DNA of 55,259 nt from JAAYTL01 sp031460505 (GTDB taxonomy: Bacteria; Bacillota; Clostridia; Tissierellales; Tissierellaceae): positions 1 to 55,259 of the forward strand of contig JAVKTT010000009.1 in assembly GCA_031460505.1 (NCBI GenBank). The letters are read 5' to 3'. Both the position numbers and the translations under genes were made by a program. Below are positions 9,225 through 18,557 of this stretch, piece after piece (the stretch's first letter is position 1; the number at the start of each line of letters is the position of its first letter). The notes beneath the pieces were generated by a model that saw only the letters and a program-made list of their open reading frames with translations, had not been told where the DNA came from and searched no databases.

Positions 9225-9465
9225 ATAAGCCTCTCATCTCAAATAAGAGACGAAAGGCTGTTTCCGCGGTACCACTCTAATAATCCTTTTGGATCACTCG
9301 AAAGCTATAACGTTGCAACCGTTTAGATATACTTATATTCCATCTAAATGCTCTAGGACTGGTTCATTATTAAGAGGGCCAGAACATTCACACCATATAG
9401 TTCCTCTCTTAGACCTTTAATAATTACTATTTCCCTTCTTAGCTGATATACTTGAATTCTACTAA
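9225..9465 (-). promoter_or_regulatory. T-box leader of proS
   Basis: The minus strand shows Stem I with TGAA-CCA-G (proline codon CCA at 9362-9360, followed by a purine), the T-box TGGTACCGCGG at 9274-9264, and a terminator hairpin at 9259-9228 followed by TATTT. The TGGT bulge suits a tRNA with discriminator A such as tRNA-Pro. A second proline triplet (CCT) lies a few bases further on, so the exact specifier register needs a fold, but both read proline. Confidence 0.9.
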
Positions 9466-9484
9466 ATTAAAAATATATTGTCAA

Positions 9485-9958
9485 TTACATTTTCTTTAAT
9501 AAACATACACTATATGAAGAAATACCTTCTTTTCTGCCTACAAAACCTAATTCTTCTGTAGTTGTAGCCTTTACATTTATATTCTCTATATTAGTGTTTA
9601 ATACTTTTGCAATATTTATTCTCATATTTTCAATATAAGGCGCAAACTTTGGACGCTGTGCTGCTACAGTAGCATCTATATTTCCAATTTCATATCCAGA
9701 ATTTTTCATAAGGTTATATACATGTTCTAGCAATATCATGCTGGATATATCCTTATATTTCTGATCCGTATCTGGAAAATGCTTCCCGATATCTCCTTTT
9801 GCTAAGGCTCCTAGAATACTATCCATAATTGCATGAACAAGAACATCTGCATCAGAGTGCCCTAACAGTCCTTTGTCGTGGGGTACTTCTACACCACCAA
9901 TTATTAGTTTTCTATCTTCTACTAACTTGTGTACGTCATATCCAAATCCAATTCTCAT
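9485..9958 (-). CDS. ispF: 2-C-methyl-D-erythritol 2,4-cyclodiphosphate synthase
   Basis: IspF catalyses the cyclisation step of the MEP isoprenoid pathway, forming MEcPP with release of CMP. The family hallmarks are present: RIGFGYDVHKL (zinc-ligand Asp and His), LLGHSDADVLVHAIMDS, DIGKHFPDTD and the C-terminal ATTTEELGFVGRKEGI. About 157 residues is typical. ATG at 9958 follows AGGTAGGTG. The open frame could begin at GTG 9967. It starts 10 bases after the ispD stop, so the two genes form the usual ispDF pair. Confidence 0.96.
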   Translation of the reverse strand: MRIGFGYDVHKLVEDRKLIIGGVEVPHDKGLLGHSDADVLVHAIMDSILGALAKGDIGKHFPDTDQKYKDISSMILLEHVYNLMKNSGYEIGNIDATVAAQRPKFAPYIENMRINIAKVLNTNIENINVKATTTEELGFVGRKEGISSYSVCLLKKM

Positions 9959-9967
9959 TTTATACAC

Positions 9968-10708
9968 CTACCTACTTCTATAGAAAATCTCTCTTTTAGA
10001 AAGTAAACTATCCATATCTTTCGAAAGAGATTCTGCAATTATAAGATCCTCTGGAGTAGTTATTTTTATATTATCATAACTTCCCATTATCATCTTAATA
10101 TCATAACCCATCTTTTCAACTAATGAACTATCGTCTGTAGCTACAATTCCTTCATTCAAAGCATACTCATATCCCTTTTTAATCAAGTCAGCCCAGAAAC
10201 ATTGAGGGGTTTGTGCAGCCCAAAGTAGGGCTCTTTTTGGGGTATGATGTACAATCTCAGAGTTGTTTATTACTTTTATTGTATCTTTAACAGGAACACC
10301 AATAACACATGCACCATAATCTATGACACCTTTAATTCCAGCTTCAATATGTTCTTTTTTAATGAATGGTCGGGCTCCATCATGGGTCAAAACTATATCT
10401 GTATTTTCGTTTAATGCTAATAGACCATTATATATGGAATCTTGTCTTTCTTTTCCACCACGAATAATTTTAGTTACCTTATTAAATCCATATTTCTTAA
10501 CTATTTCTTTTCTACAATATTCAACTTCTTCTTCTTTAGATACTATTATTATTTCATCTATATATTTAGATTGTTCAAATTTATCTATTGTGTGTGCCAA
10601 AATAGGCTTATTATCTATAGCAATAAATTGTTTATTAATCTTGCTTCCCATTCTATTACTCATACCTGCAGCAGCAATAATCACAGATACATAGTATTCA
10701 TTGTACAT
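9968..10708 (-). CDS. ispD: 2-C-methyl-D-erythritol 4-phosphate cytidylyltransferase
   Basis: IspD transfers CMP from CTP to MEP, the third step of the MEP isoprenoid pathway. The N-terminal nucleotide-binding loop is VIIAAAGMSNRMGSKINKQF, a G-x-G-x-R-M-type signature with the downstream Lys. LTHDGARPF and VPVKDTIK are the conserved substrate-binding segments, and AAQTPQCFW is characteristic of the family. The ATG at 10708 follows GAGAGGTG by about 6 bases; the frame is open to 10717. The product has 246 residues. It is immediately upstream of ispF and downstream of the yacL terminator. Confidence 0.95.
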   Translation of the reverse strand: MYNEYYVSVIIAAAGMSNRMGSKINKQFIAIDNKPILAHTIDKFEQSKYIDEIIIVSKEEEVEYCRKEIVKKYGFNKVTKIIRGGKERQDSIYNGLLALNENTDIVLTHDGARPFIKKEHIEAGIKGVIDYGACVIGVPVKDTIKVINNSEIVHHTPKRALLWAAQTPQCFWADLIKKGYEYALNEGIVATDDSSLVEKMGYDIKMIMGSYDNIKITTPEDLIIAESLSKDMDSLLSKREIFYRSR

Positions 10709-10782
10709 TGTTTTCACCTCTCATTTTTATATTATAGCATAAGTTGTTATTATTAAAAGTTAAAATTTGGTTACTGTAAAAT

Positions 10783-10806
10783 AAAAAGACCCCTTTAAGG
10801 GTCTTT
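10783..10806 (-). terminator. Terminator after yacL
   Basis: On the minus strand AAAGACCC-TTAAAG-GGGTCTTT is followed by a T-rich run (TTATTTTAC). Confidence 0.85.
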
Positions 10807-10811
10807 ATAAC

Positions 10812-11915
10812 TTATACAGCTTTATCTACCATTGATTTTGGTTTAGCAAATATCATTCTGCCTGCTGATGTTTGTAATACACTTGTTACAATAACATCAA
10901 TTGTTTCTCCAATGAATTTTCTTCCAGACTCAATAACTATCATAGTTCCATCATCAAGATATGCTAATCCTTGTCCTGACTCTTTTCCATCTCTAACTAC
11001 TTGAACAACCATTTCTTCACCTGGTAATACAACAGGCTTAACTGCATTAGCCAATTCATTTATGTTTAAAACATCTATACCTTGTACTTCTGCAACTTTA
11101 TTAAGGTTATAGTCATTAGTAATAATCTTACCTTTTAAAAGTTGAGTAAGCTTTAATAATTTTGAGTCTACTTCTTGAATGTCATCGAACTTTTTATCAT
11201 GGATAATTATTTCAATATCTAACTCTTTTTGGATCTTATTTAGAATATCTAATCCTCTTCTACCTCTGTTTCTCTTTAGACCATCAGAGGAATCTGCTAT
11301 ATGTTGTAATTCTTCTAATACAAAAACTGGTATCACAAGAGGTCCTTCTATAAAACCAGTTTTACATATATCAGCTATTCTTCCATCAATTATAACGCTT
11401 GTATCTAATATTTTGGGACATGATTTGTATGTTTGTTTTATTTTGTCCTTTGAAGATCGTCTAACTGAACTTATATCCCCAATAGCAGTAGCAATATCTT
11501 CTCTCTTTTTAGTTGAAATCTTAATACCTAAATAACCCAAAATACCATATACAAGTAACTGTCCAATAAAACCAACTCCCAGAATATTGATACTATCTAA
11601 TGGTTTACTAACAAAGAAAGCTATAACTAAACCAATAATTAATCCAAAAGAACCTAAAACAATATCCTGAGCTGAAAATTTTTGTAGCTCATTTTCAATC
11701 ACTTGTATAAGCTTTTTAACTTTTGAAATAATCTTTGGAGATAAAATAAAAGATATAATTGCGAATAATAAAGAAACACTAATATAAACTGCTAATGCTT
11801 TCCATCCATTTCCAAAACCACTGAATAATTCTAAAGCAAAAAGCAGTCTAACAATTCCTGCCCCCAATAATCCACCTAAAGCACCAATAATGAACTTAAA
11901 AATCTTATTAAGCAT
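10812..11915 (-). CDS. PIN/TRAM domain membrane protein (YacL family)
   Basis: This is a YacL-type protein. The N-terminal ~130 residues contain about four hydrophobic membrane segments. A PIN nuclease-like domain follows (LDTSVIIDGRIADI, LEELQHIADSSD, GRRGLDIL, IITNDYNLNKVA) with conserved acidic residues, and then a C-terminal TRAM domain (GLAYLDDGTMIVIE). The 367 residues match YacL of Bacillus. The physiological role of this family is poorly defined. RBS AAGGAGG is good. It lies between carD and ispD, the conserved Firmicute order (carD-yacL-ispDF). Confidence 0.93.
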   Translation of the reverse strand: MLNKIFKFIIGALGGLLGAGIVRLLFALELFSGFGNGWKALAVYISVSLLFAIISFILSPKIISKVKKLIQVIENELQKFSAQDIVLGSFGLIIGLVIAFFVSKPLDSINILGVGFIGQLLVYGILGYLGIKISTKKREDIATAIGDISSVRRSSKDKIKQTYKSCPKILDTSVIIDGRIADICKTGFIEGPLVIPVFVLEELQHIADSSDGLKRNRGRRGLDILNKIQKELDIEIIIHDKKFDDIQEVDSKLLKLTQLLKGKIITNDYNLNKVAEVQGIDVLNINELANAVKPVVLPGEEMVVQVVRDGKESGQGLAYLDDGTMIVIESGRKFIGETIDVIVTSVLQTSAGRMIFAKPKSMVDKAV

Positions 11916-11990
11916 AATCTCACCTCCTTAATATTTATTACCATTTAAATAAATATTATAACATTAATAATTAAATAAATAATATATATA

Positions 11991-12500
11991 TTATTCTTCT
12001 GCTTCAACTTCCTCTTCACCTGTATGGCTTATAGCCTCTACTACTAATTCTTCTACGTCTTCTAGTTTTAAGTCACAAACCAATACCATCTCTGAGACTA
12101 GCATTTGTTTTGCATCGTTTAGCATCTTTCTTTCACCAGTTGATAATCCTTTTTCTATATCTAATAGCATAAGATTTCTAACTACTGCAGCAATCTCATA
12201 AATGTCACCTGACTTAATTCTATCCATATTCAGTCTATATCTTCTATTCCAATTTTGTGGCATAGAAGATTTATTGCCTTTAAGTACATCCAGAACTTCT
12301 TCCATATCTTCTTTTCCAATAATTTCTCTTACTCCAACTTCTTCTACATTATCTACTGGAACCATTACTTTCATTTCTCCAATAGGCATTTTCATTATGA
12401 AATATTTTCTTTCTTCGCCTAATATTTCTCTTGTTTCAATATTCTCGATTATACCTGCACCATGCATTGGATAAACTATACGATCACCAATATTAAACAT
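11991..12500 (-). CDS. CarD family transcriptional regulator
   Basis: CarD-type RNA polymerase-interacting proteins stabilise open promoter complexes. The N-terminal RID/Tudor-like domain is FNIGDRIVYPMHGAGIIENI, and the C-terminal helical domain contains NWNRRYRLNMDRIKSGD. ATG at 12500 follows GGGAGG; the frame is open to 12515. There are 169 residues with an acidic C-terminal tail (GEEEVEAEE). It precedes yacL by about 75 bases and is likely the first gene of that unit. The upstream 200 bases separate it divergently from the MazG-like gene. Confidence 0.93.
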   Translation of the reverse strand: MFNIGDRIVYPMHGAGIIENIETREILGEERKYFIMKMPIGEMKVMVPVDNVEEVGVREIIGKEDMEEVLDVLKGNKSSMPQNWNRRYRLNMDRIKSGDIYEIAAVVRNLMLLDIEKGLSTGERKMLNDAKQMLVSEMVLVCDLKLEDVEELVVEAISHTGEEEVEAEE

Positions 12501-12651
12501 TTTCTTACCTCCCAAAATTATTGTCCCATATTATTATACAACAATTCCCCTGAGAAGTAAAGTTATTATAATATCACTTTATTTATAGCTTGTCAATAAT
12601 ATATAATAAAAATTATATAATATCTGGTAAAAAATAATTATTTAGAAATAT

Positions 12652-12681
12652 TTGACAACTACTTGTCCTCAAACGTATAAT
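12652..12681 (+). promoter_or_regulatory. Sigma-A-type promoter for the MazG-like gene
   Basis: TTGACA at 12652-12657 and TATAAT at 12676-12681 are both consensus, with an 18-base spacer, about 38 bases before the start codon. Confidence 0.8.
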
Positions 12682-12718
12682 TAGTATATGAGAAATACTT
12701 TTGACAGGGGAGGACAAT

Positions 12719-13135
12719 ATGGACAATATTTCCAAAAGTTACAAAACTGAAGAATTTTATAATAAATTTAAAGAACAAGTATCCAGTTCATTAATTAGGC
12801 ACAAAAGCATTCTTGATATAATGACTAAGATGGATGAATACAATGCAAGAGTTAATCGTGCCCTAGCAAAATCTGTCACAACTTGTGGGTGTATATCTAT
12901 ACATGCAGAAAAACAAAACTTTGATGGAGAAATTTTTGGAGATTTATCAAAACAAGTGAAATCTCATTTACACGGACATCTTTGTGAAAATTGTAAAGAT
13001 GTAGTTGAAGAGGAGATAGGAAATTATTTGTTTTATTTAACATCACTATGCAATACCTTAGATTTAAATCTTCACGATATATTGATGAAAGAATACGAAA
13101 GAAATAAACTTCTAGGAATATATAGTTTAAAATAA
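12719..13135 (+). CDS. MazG-like helical protein, conserved in clostridia
   Basis: The ATG at 12719 follows GGGGAGG; an upstream in-frame TTG at 12701 is unlikely. The 138-residue product is all-helical by composition. Its C-terminal half (VEEEIGNYLFYLTSLCNTLD) resembles the EExxD-type motif of MazG NTP pyrophosphohydrolases, but Asn replaces the usual Asp. An unusual pair of cysteine motifs, CGC near residue 57 and CENC near residue 93, is conserved in proteins of this kind that I recall from Clostridium. MazG-like membership is an inference from this motif, and enzymatic activity is uncertain. It is the only plus-strand gene in the first 35 kb. Confidence 0.8.
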   Translation: MDNISKSYKTEEFYNKFKEQVSSSLIRHKSILDIMTKMDEYNARVNRALAKSVTTCGCISIHAEKQNFDGEIFGDLSKQVKSHLHGHLCENCKDVVEEEIGNYLFYLTSLCNTLDLNLHDILMKEYERNKLLGIYSLK

Positions 13136-13168
13136 TAGCTAAGGCCTATGCCTTAGCTATTTTTAATT
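13134..13168 (+). terminator. Bidirectional terminator between the MazG-like gene and radA
   Basis: A 12-bp perfect stem, AATAGCTAAGGC-CTAT-GCCTTAGCTATT, is followed by T-rich sequence on both strands. It serves the two convergent genes. Confidence 0.85.
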
Positions 13169-14542
13169 AAACATCAATTTGATTACATCTTTTAAATTCT
13201 TTAATTGAATAACTTTTAAATTAGAATATTTCTTATTCATGGTACTATCATATGGTACAATTGCTTTTGCAAAACCAATTCTATCTATTTCTCTGAGTCT
13301 AGTCTCCAATGACGGAACTTTTTTTAGTTCTCCAGTAAGCCCTACATCAGCTATAAAAACAGTGTCATTAGATATGGGTATATCAAATGTTGATGAAGCT
13401 ATGCTCATTATAACAGCTAAATTCGATGCATGCTCCTTAAGCTTGATACCTCCAGTAGTTTTAATGACCACATTTTTGTCATAGAGCTTTATACCACCTC
13501 TTTGTTCCAATATGGAAATAAGCGTGTTAAGTTGATCTTTTCTCATAGCTTCACCAATCCTGGATGGATATGGTGTAAAAGAGTCTGAAACTAAAGATTC
13601 AATCTCAAGAATTATTGGTCTAGTCCCTTCTCTAACAACGGTTAAGCTACTCCCCGAAACCATGTCTTCCTTTTCTCGTTTTGTCATAAAATATTCCGAT
13701 GGATTGTCTATAGAAATCATGCCTTTTTCAGTCATATTAAAAAATCCCATTTCACCTGTAGAGCCATATCTATTTTTGGTCGCAATTAATGTGCGAAGTT
13801 CTTCTCCACTTTCTCCTTCAATCATTAAAACCACATCTACGAGATGTTCTAAGGCCCTTACACCTGCTAATTCATCTTGTTTAGTCATCTGCCCCACTAT
13901 AAATATAGATCTTGGTTTAGAAGCATTCTTTGCCTTCTTAACCAGTTCATAAGCACACTCCATAGTCTGAGTAGGAGAACCAGGCCTAGAACTAGGAAAG
14001 CTTTCTAAAGAAAAAGTCTGTATACTGTCAACTATTATAAAATCTGGATCTATTTCATCAATATTTTCCAATAGGTTGTCCATACTGTTATCTGATACAA
14101 CCCACATGTTTTCATGTATTTTATTAATTATTCTATCTGCTCTAGCCTTAATCTGGGATTCAGATTCTTCACCTGAAGCGTAGAGTATCTTATGGCCTTT
14201 TGTCGCTAAATCATTAGCAATTTGTAGCAGAAGTGTGGATTTCCCAGCACCAGGTTTTGCTGTTAGTATGGTTACGGAGTCCCTAACAATTCCTCCACCC
14301 ATTACTCTATCAAATTCCTTAAGGCTAGACTTTATTCTATGACTATTTTGGGAAGTGATTTCTTCAAGTTTCTTTATAGGTTTCTTCTCAAATAATCTAT
14401 TTGCTTTAGATTGAGACTTTTGTTTGCTATCAACAATTGTTTCTACAAGGGTGCTCCAGGAATTACATTCTGGGCATTTACCCAGATATCCTATTGATTC
14501 ATAATTACAAACTGAACAAATATAGGTGGTTTTTTTCTTCAT
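13163..14542 (-). CDS. radA: DNA repair protein RadA
   Basis: RadA (Sms) is a RecA-like ATPase that drives branch migration during recombination. It has an N-terminal C4 zinc finger (CSVCNYES and CPECNSW), a Walker A motif AKPGAGKST, the RadA-specific KNRYGSTGE motif and a Lon-protease-like C-terminal domain (VFIADVGLTGELKKVPS). The 459 residues are normal. RBS AAGGAG is 6-7 bases from ATG at 14542. It is the last gene of the ctsR-mcsA-mcsB-clpC-radA operon, common in Firmicutes, and probably is co-induced by heat or protein stress. Confidence 0.97.
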   Translation of the reverse strand: MKKKTTYICSVCNYESIGYLGKCPECNSWSTLVETIVDSKQKSQSKANRLFEKKPIKKLEEITSQNSHRIKSSLKEFDRVMGGGIVRDSVTILTAKPGAGKSTLLLQIANDLATKGHKILYASGEESESQIKARADRIINKIHENMWVVSDNSMDNLLENIDEIDPDFIIVDSIQTFSLESFPSSRPGSPTQTMECAYELVKKAKNASKPRSIFIVGQMTKQDELAGVRALEHLVDVVLMIEGESGEELRTLIATKNRYGSTGEMGFFNMTEKGMISIDNPSEYFMTKREKEDMVSGSSLTVVREGTRPIILEIESLVSDSFTPYPSRIGEAMRKDQLNTLISILEQRGGIKLYDKNVVIKTTGGIKLKEHASNLAVIMSIASSTFDIPISNDTVFIADVGLTGELKKVPSLETRLREIDRIGFAKAIVPYDSTMNKKYSNLKVIQLKNLKDVIKLMFN

Positions 14543-14558
14543 ATTATTCTCCTTAAAG

Positions 14559-14580
14559 AGAGCCTGTATCTACAGGCTCT
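14559..14580. other. Perfect inverted repeat overlapping the clpC stop codon
   Basis: AGAGCCTGTA-TC-TACAGGCTCT is a 10-bp perfect stem with a 2-base loop. The clpC stop codon (14572-14570) lies at its apex. On the minus strand it is not followed by a T-run but runs into the radA ribosome site, so it looks like a processing, attenuation or mRNA-stabilising hairpin rather than a full terminator. Confidence 0.7.
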
Positions 14581-17005
14581 TTTTGAATGTTAATTTCTCA
14601 TCTACATAGTCAACTACTATTTCATCTTCTTTAGTAAGATTACCTTTTAGTATCTCTTCTGCTAGTTCATCTTCTATCATTTTCCTAATGGTTCTTTCCA
14701 ATGGTCTAGCTCCATATACTGAATCAAATCCTTGAGTACTTATATGTTTTCTTGTATCTTCTGTAACCTTAATATTGATATCTAATTTTTTCATTCTCTT
14801 TTCAAGATCATTTATCATTATGTCTACAATTTCTTTTACATGTTCTTCTTTTAAAGAATGGAATACTATTACTTCATCAAGTCTATTTAAGAACTCCGGT
14901 CTAAATGTTCTCTTTAGTTCTTCCATGATAGTATCTTTCATCTTTACATACTCTTCCTTTTCCACACCTGTAGATGCAGAGAAGCCTAATACATTTTGTT
15001 TCTTGATGGATGAAGCACCTACATTGGAAGTCATTATTATAACTGTGTTTTTAAAGTCTACAGTTCTACCTTTAGAATCTGTAAGTCTACCATCATCTAA
15101 TATTTGTAGTAAAATATTGAAAACATCAGGGTGAGCTTTTTCAATTTCATCAAATAAAATAACTGAATATGGTTTTCTACGAACTGCCTCTGTCAACTGG
15201 CCACCTTCATCATACCCTACGTATCCTGGAGGAGAACCAACCAATCTAGAAACTGAATGTTTTTCCATATACTCACTCATATCTATTCTTATCATAGAAT
15301 CTTCATCACCAAATAACTCTTCTGATAATGCCTTTGCTAAATATGTCTTACCTACCCCTGTAGGTCCTACAAATATAAAACTACCTACTGGTTTTTTTGG
15401 ATCTTTAAGTCCTACCCTAGCTCTTCTAACTGAACTAGAAATTGCATTAACTGCTTGGTCTTGACCTATAACTTTTTTATGAAGAGTGTCCTCTAAGTTT
15501 AGTAATCTTTCAGATTCTTCACTAGTCATTTTAGTTACTGGAACTCCTGTCCAATCAGATACAACTAATGCTATCTCTTCATAGCCAACTGTCATATTTG
15601 AGGAATGTTTCTTTTGTTCCCAACTTAGTTGATTGTTTTTTAAATCCTCTTTTGTTTGTCTTTCAAGATCTCTTATTTTAGCTGCTTTTTCATAATTTTG
15701 AGTATTAATAGCTTCTTCTTTTTCCTTTTGAAGTTCTTCTAGTTTTTCCTCTAAAGATTTTAGTTCATCAGGAGCAACATATGATTTTACTCTAATCATA
15801 GATGCAGCTTCATCGATTAAATCTATAGCCTTATCAGGTAAAAACCTATCTGCTATATACCTGCTGGATAATTCAGCTGCTGCCTTTATAGCTTCATCAG
15901 TTATCTTAACACCGTGATGGGCTTCATATTTGTCTCTTAAGCCTTCAAGGATTTTAATAGTATCCTCTACATTAGGTTCCTCTACCATAATAGGCTGAAG
16001 TCTTCTTTCCAACGCAGAATCCTTTTCTATATGTTTCCTATACTCATCTATAGTTGTAGCTCCAATGATTTGTAGTTCACCTCTAGCTAATACAGGTTTA
16101 AGTATGTTTGAAGCGTCTATTGCCCCTTCTGCAGCACCTGCACCTACAATCATATGCAACTCGTCTATAAATAAAATAACGTCCCCTGCTTCTTTTAACT
16201 CATTCATAACAGATTTAATTCTCTCTTCAAATTCCCCTCTGTATTTAGCACCTGCCAACATACCAGGTAAATCTAAGGAAACTATTCTCTTATTCTTAAT
16301 AATATCAGGTATATTACCTTCTATTATTTTTTGAGCTAAACCTTCGGCTATTGCGGTTTTACCTACTCCAGGTTCACCTATTAGAACTGGATTGTTTTTA
16401 GTCCTTCTACTTAAAATTTGTACAACCCTTTCAATCTCTTGACTACGGCCGATGACTGGATCAATTTTTCCTTCTGCTGCTTGTTTATTTAAATCAACAC
16501 TATATTTTTCTAAATTAGGCGTATCTTGATTTTGCATATCATGACCACCACCACTTGCTTTGTTTGAAGAATCAGTTATCATAGATACGACTTTGTTTGC
16601 TAATTTTTGAACATCTACACCAAGTCTTTGTAGTACAACTATAGCAACACCTTCACCTTCAGCTAATAATCCTAATAAAAGATGTTCTGTACCTACATAG
16701 TTATGTCCCAAGTTTCTAGCTTGTAAGAAACTTAATTCAAATATTCTCTTTGTTCTAGGAGTGAAACCTACTATATCAGATTCCTGATCTCCTTTACCAA
16801 CTGCATTTTCAACTTCTGTTCTGGCATTTTCAATATTAACCCCAAACTCTTTCATACTTGCTGCTGCAACACCAGTTTCTTCTGCTACTAAGCCCAATAA
16901 TATGTGCTCTGTACCCACATAATTATGTTTTAATTTTTTTGCCTCTTCTTGTGCTAATAGAATGGCTTTTTGGGCTTTTTCTGTAAATCTACCAAACATT
17001 GCCAT
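14570..17005 (-). CDS. clpC: ATP-dependent Clp protease ATP-binding subunit ClpC
   Basis: ClpC is an Hsp100 AAA+ unfoldase that works with ClpP and, in Firmicutes, degrades proteins marked by McsB phosphoarginine. It has an N-terminal double Clp-N repeat (about residues 1-145), a first AAA+ module with GEPGVGKT, a UVR-containing middle domain (EEKLEELQKEKEEAINTQNY) and a second AAA+ module with GPTGVGKT. The length of 811 residues matches the family. The ATG at 17005 lies 6 bases after GGAGG and one base after the mcsB stop region, showing tight coupling. Confidence 0.98.
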   Translation of the reverse strand: MAMFGRFTEKAQKAILLAQEEAKKLKHNYVGTEHILLGLVAEETGVAAASMKEFGVNIENARTEVENAVGKGDQESDIVGFTPRTKRIFELSFLQARNLGHNYVGTEHLLLGLLAEGEGVAIVVLQRLGVDVQKLANKVVSMITDSSNKASGGGHDMQNQDTPNLEKYSVDLNKQAAEGKIDPVIGRSQEIERVVQILSRRTKNNPVLIGEPGVGKTAIAEGLAQKIIEGNIPDIIKNKRIVSLDLPGMLAGAKYRGEFEERIKSVMNELKEAGDVILFIDELHMIVGAGAAEGAIDASNILKPVLARGELQIIGATTIDEYRKHIEKDSALERRLQPIMVEEPNVEDTIKILEGLRDKYEAHHGVKITDEAIKAAAELSSRYIADRFLPDKAIDLIDEAASMIRVKSYVAPDELKSLEEKLEELQKEKEEAINTQNYEKAAKIRDLERQTKEDLKNNQLSWEQKKHSSNMTVGYEEIALVVSDWTGVPVTKMTSEESERLLNLEDTLHKKVIGQDQAVNAISSSVRRARVGLKDPKKPVGSFIFVGPTGVGKTYLAKALSEELFGDEDSMIRIDMSEYMEKHSVSRLVGSPPGYVGYDEGGQLTEAVRRKPYSVILFDEIEKAHPDVFNILLQILDDGRLTDSKGRTVDFKNTVIIMTSNVGASSIKKQNVLGFSASTGVEKEEYVKMKDTIMEELKRTFRPEFLNRLDEVIVFHSLKEEHVKEIVDIMINDLEKRMKKLDINIKVTEDTRKHISTQGFDSVYGARPLERTIRKMIEDELAEEILKGNLTKEDEIVVDYVDEKLTFKKSL

Positions 17006-17006
17006 A

Positions 17007-18035
17007 TTATCCCTCCAAATTGTATATATAATCTCTTATTTTCTTTGCCCTTGCAATATCTCTTTCTTCATTATCCATATCTTTATTAAATTCTTTTTGG
17101 ATATTTGCAGGCTGTACTTCAACCATTAAATTAAATATATCTTTTATTTCTTCATTACTAAATAGTCCCATTTCCCAACCTAATCTTAAATTAGATAGAT
17201 GTGTTATTGCCTCCTTAGAAGACATTATTCTTGCATAGGACAATATTCCATAGGATCTATAAATTCTATTTTCTAATTCCATGCCTTTCTTTTCTTTTAA
17301 ATATTCTCTAGTTTTTCTTTCTCTTTGTATTATCTGATATACTACTTTATTTAGCTTTCCTATTATATCTTCCTCTGATTCTCCAAGAGTTACTTGATTT
17401 GAAATTTGATATAGGTAACCTAAAGATTCAGACCCCTCTCCATATAGACCCCTAACTGTTAAACCTATCTCCCTTAATCCTTCAATTAAAGAGTTTATGG
17501 TTTTAGCAAAAGTGATACATGGTAGATGAAGCATTACTGATGCTCTAAGCCCAGTTCCTACATTAGTAGGACAAGCAGTTAAATATCCCCATCTATCATC
17601 AAATGCATACTCTAATTTTTCCGAAAGTTTATCATCTATATCTGAGCAGAGTTTCCATGCATCATTCAAGTTAAACCCTGGAAATAACGTCTGAATTCTT
17701 ATATGATCTTCTTCATTTATCATGACAGTAGCTCTTTCATCATTTCTTAGTAGAAAAGAACTCTTATCTTTCCTATCAGCCAAATTAGGACTAATTAAAT
17801 GATCCTCAATATATACCATCTGTTCTCTAGGAGTAATATCCCTAATTCTTACGAATTTATAATTATCATCCATTACTTCTTTCATGCCATTTAGTATATC
17901 ATCAGTTAAATCGTCGGACTCTGTTACAGTCATATAAGATGGAAATCTATACTTAGAGATGTTTCTTGCTACTCTAACCCTGGTACTTATGACCACATCT
18001 TCATCTATTGCTATGCCATCTAACCACTTAGTCAT
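17007..18035 (-). CDS. mcsB: Protein-arginine kinase McsB
   Basis: McsB phosphorylates arginine residues, marking proteins for ClpCP and inactivating CtsR. The sequence shows the ATP:guanidino phosphotransferase fold: STRVRVARNISKYRFP near the N-terminus, and YLTACPTNVGTGLRASVMLHLP with the conserved NVGTGLR segment. ATG at 18035 follows AAGGAG; an in-frame GTG at 18044 overlaps the mcsA stop. About 342 residues is slightly shorter than B. subtilis McsB (363). Neighbours mcsA and clpC fix the assignment. Confidence 0.97.
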   Translation of the reverse strand: MTKWLDGIAIDEDVVISTRVRVARNISKYRFPSYMTVTESDDLTDDILNGMKEVMDDNYKFVRIRDITPREQMVYIEDHLISPNLADRKDKSSFLLRNDERATVMINEEDHIRIQTLFPGFNLNDAWKLCSDIDDKLSEKLEYAFDDRWGYLTACPTNVGTGLRASVMLHLPCITFAKTINSLIEGLREIGLTVRGLYGEGSESLGYLYQISNQVTLGESEEDIIGKLNKVVYQIIQRERKTREYLKEKKGMELENRIYRSYGILSYARIMSSKEAITHLSNLRLGWEMGLFSNEEIKDIFNLMVEVQPANIQKEFNKDMDNEERDIARAKKIRDYIYNLEG

Positions 18036-18040
18036 AAATA

Positions 18041-18541
18041 TCACTCCTTATAACTATCTAATGTGCTTTTTAATCTTTTTAATTCATCTCTTATCTGAGC
18101 AGCACGTTCAAACTCTTCCATCTTAATAGCATTTTCAAGTTCTGTTTTAAGGCTATCTTCTTCTCTTTTTAAAAGTATTCTATTAGATGAATTTACTGGA
18201 ATTTTACCTCTGTGTATATTGTTCCCATGTAAGCCTTTAATTAAAGGGTCTAATTTATCTCTAAAAGTTTCATAACACTTATCACATCCAAATTTGCCAT
18301 CCTGCCTGAATTTCGAATAAGTTAGTCCACAGAAATCACATTTCACATCATCTTTAACTTCTTTATTATCTTTAAAACCATCTATTAATCCGGTAAATAA
18401 CTTATTCATTGAGAATGTCTTATCAAAATCATAATTTTTAAGTGCACATTCTTCGCATAGATGCTCTTCTTTATATGTCCCATTTATTATTTTTGTATAA
18501 TGTATATAAGCTTCATTTTTACCGCAGGAATCGCATAGCAT
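18041..18541 (-). CDS. mcsA: McsA, activator of the McsB arginine kinase
   Basis: This is a zinc-binding UvrB/UvrC-motif protein that activates McsB. Four CxxC pairs are visible (CDSC, CEEC, CDFC, CDKC), which form the zinc modules, followed by a C-terminal UVR motif (LENAIKMEEFERAAQIRDE). The length of 166 residues is close to the family's usual 175-185. RBS AAAGGAGG precedes ATG 18541. Its stop overlaps the region of the mcsB start. Confidence 0.95.
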   Translation of the reverse strand: MLCDSCGKNEAYIHYTKIINGTYKEEHLCEECALKNYDFDKTFSMNKLFTGLIDGFKDNKEVKDDVKCDFCGLTYSKFRQDGKFGCDKCYETFRDKLDPLIKGLHGNNIHRGKIPVNSSNRILLKREEDSLKTELENAIKMEEFERAAQIRDELKRLKSTLDSYKE

Positions 18542-18557
18542 AAATTAGCCTCCTTTA

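Noticed and set aside
10442..10756. Plus-strand ORF opposite ispD
   Set aside because: Antisense shadow rich in Phe/Tyr/Ile; ispD is clearly coding on the other strand.
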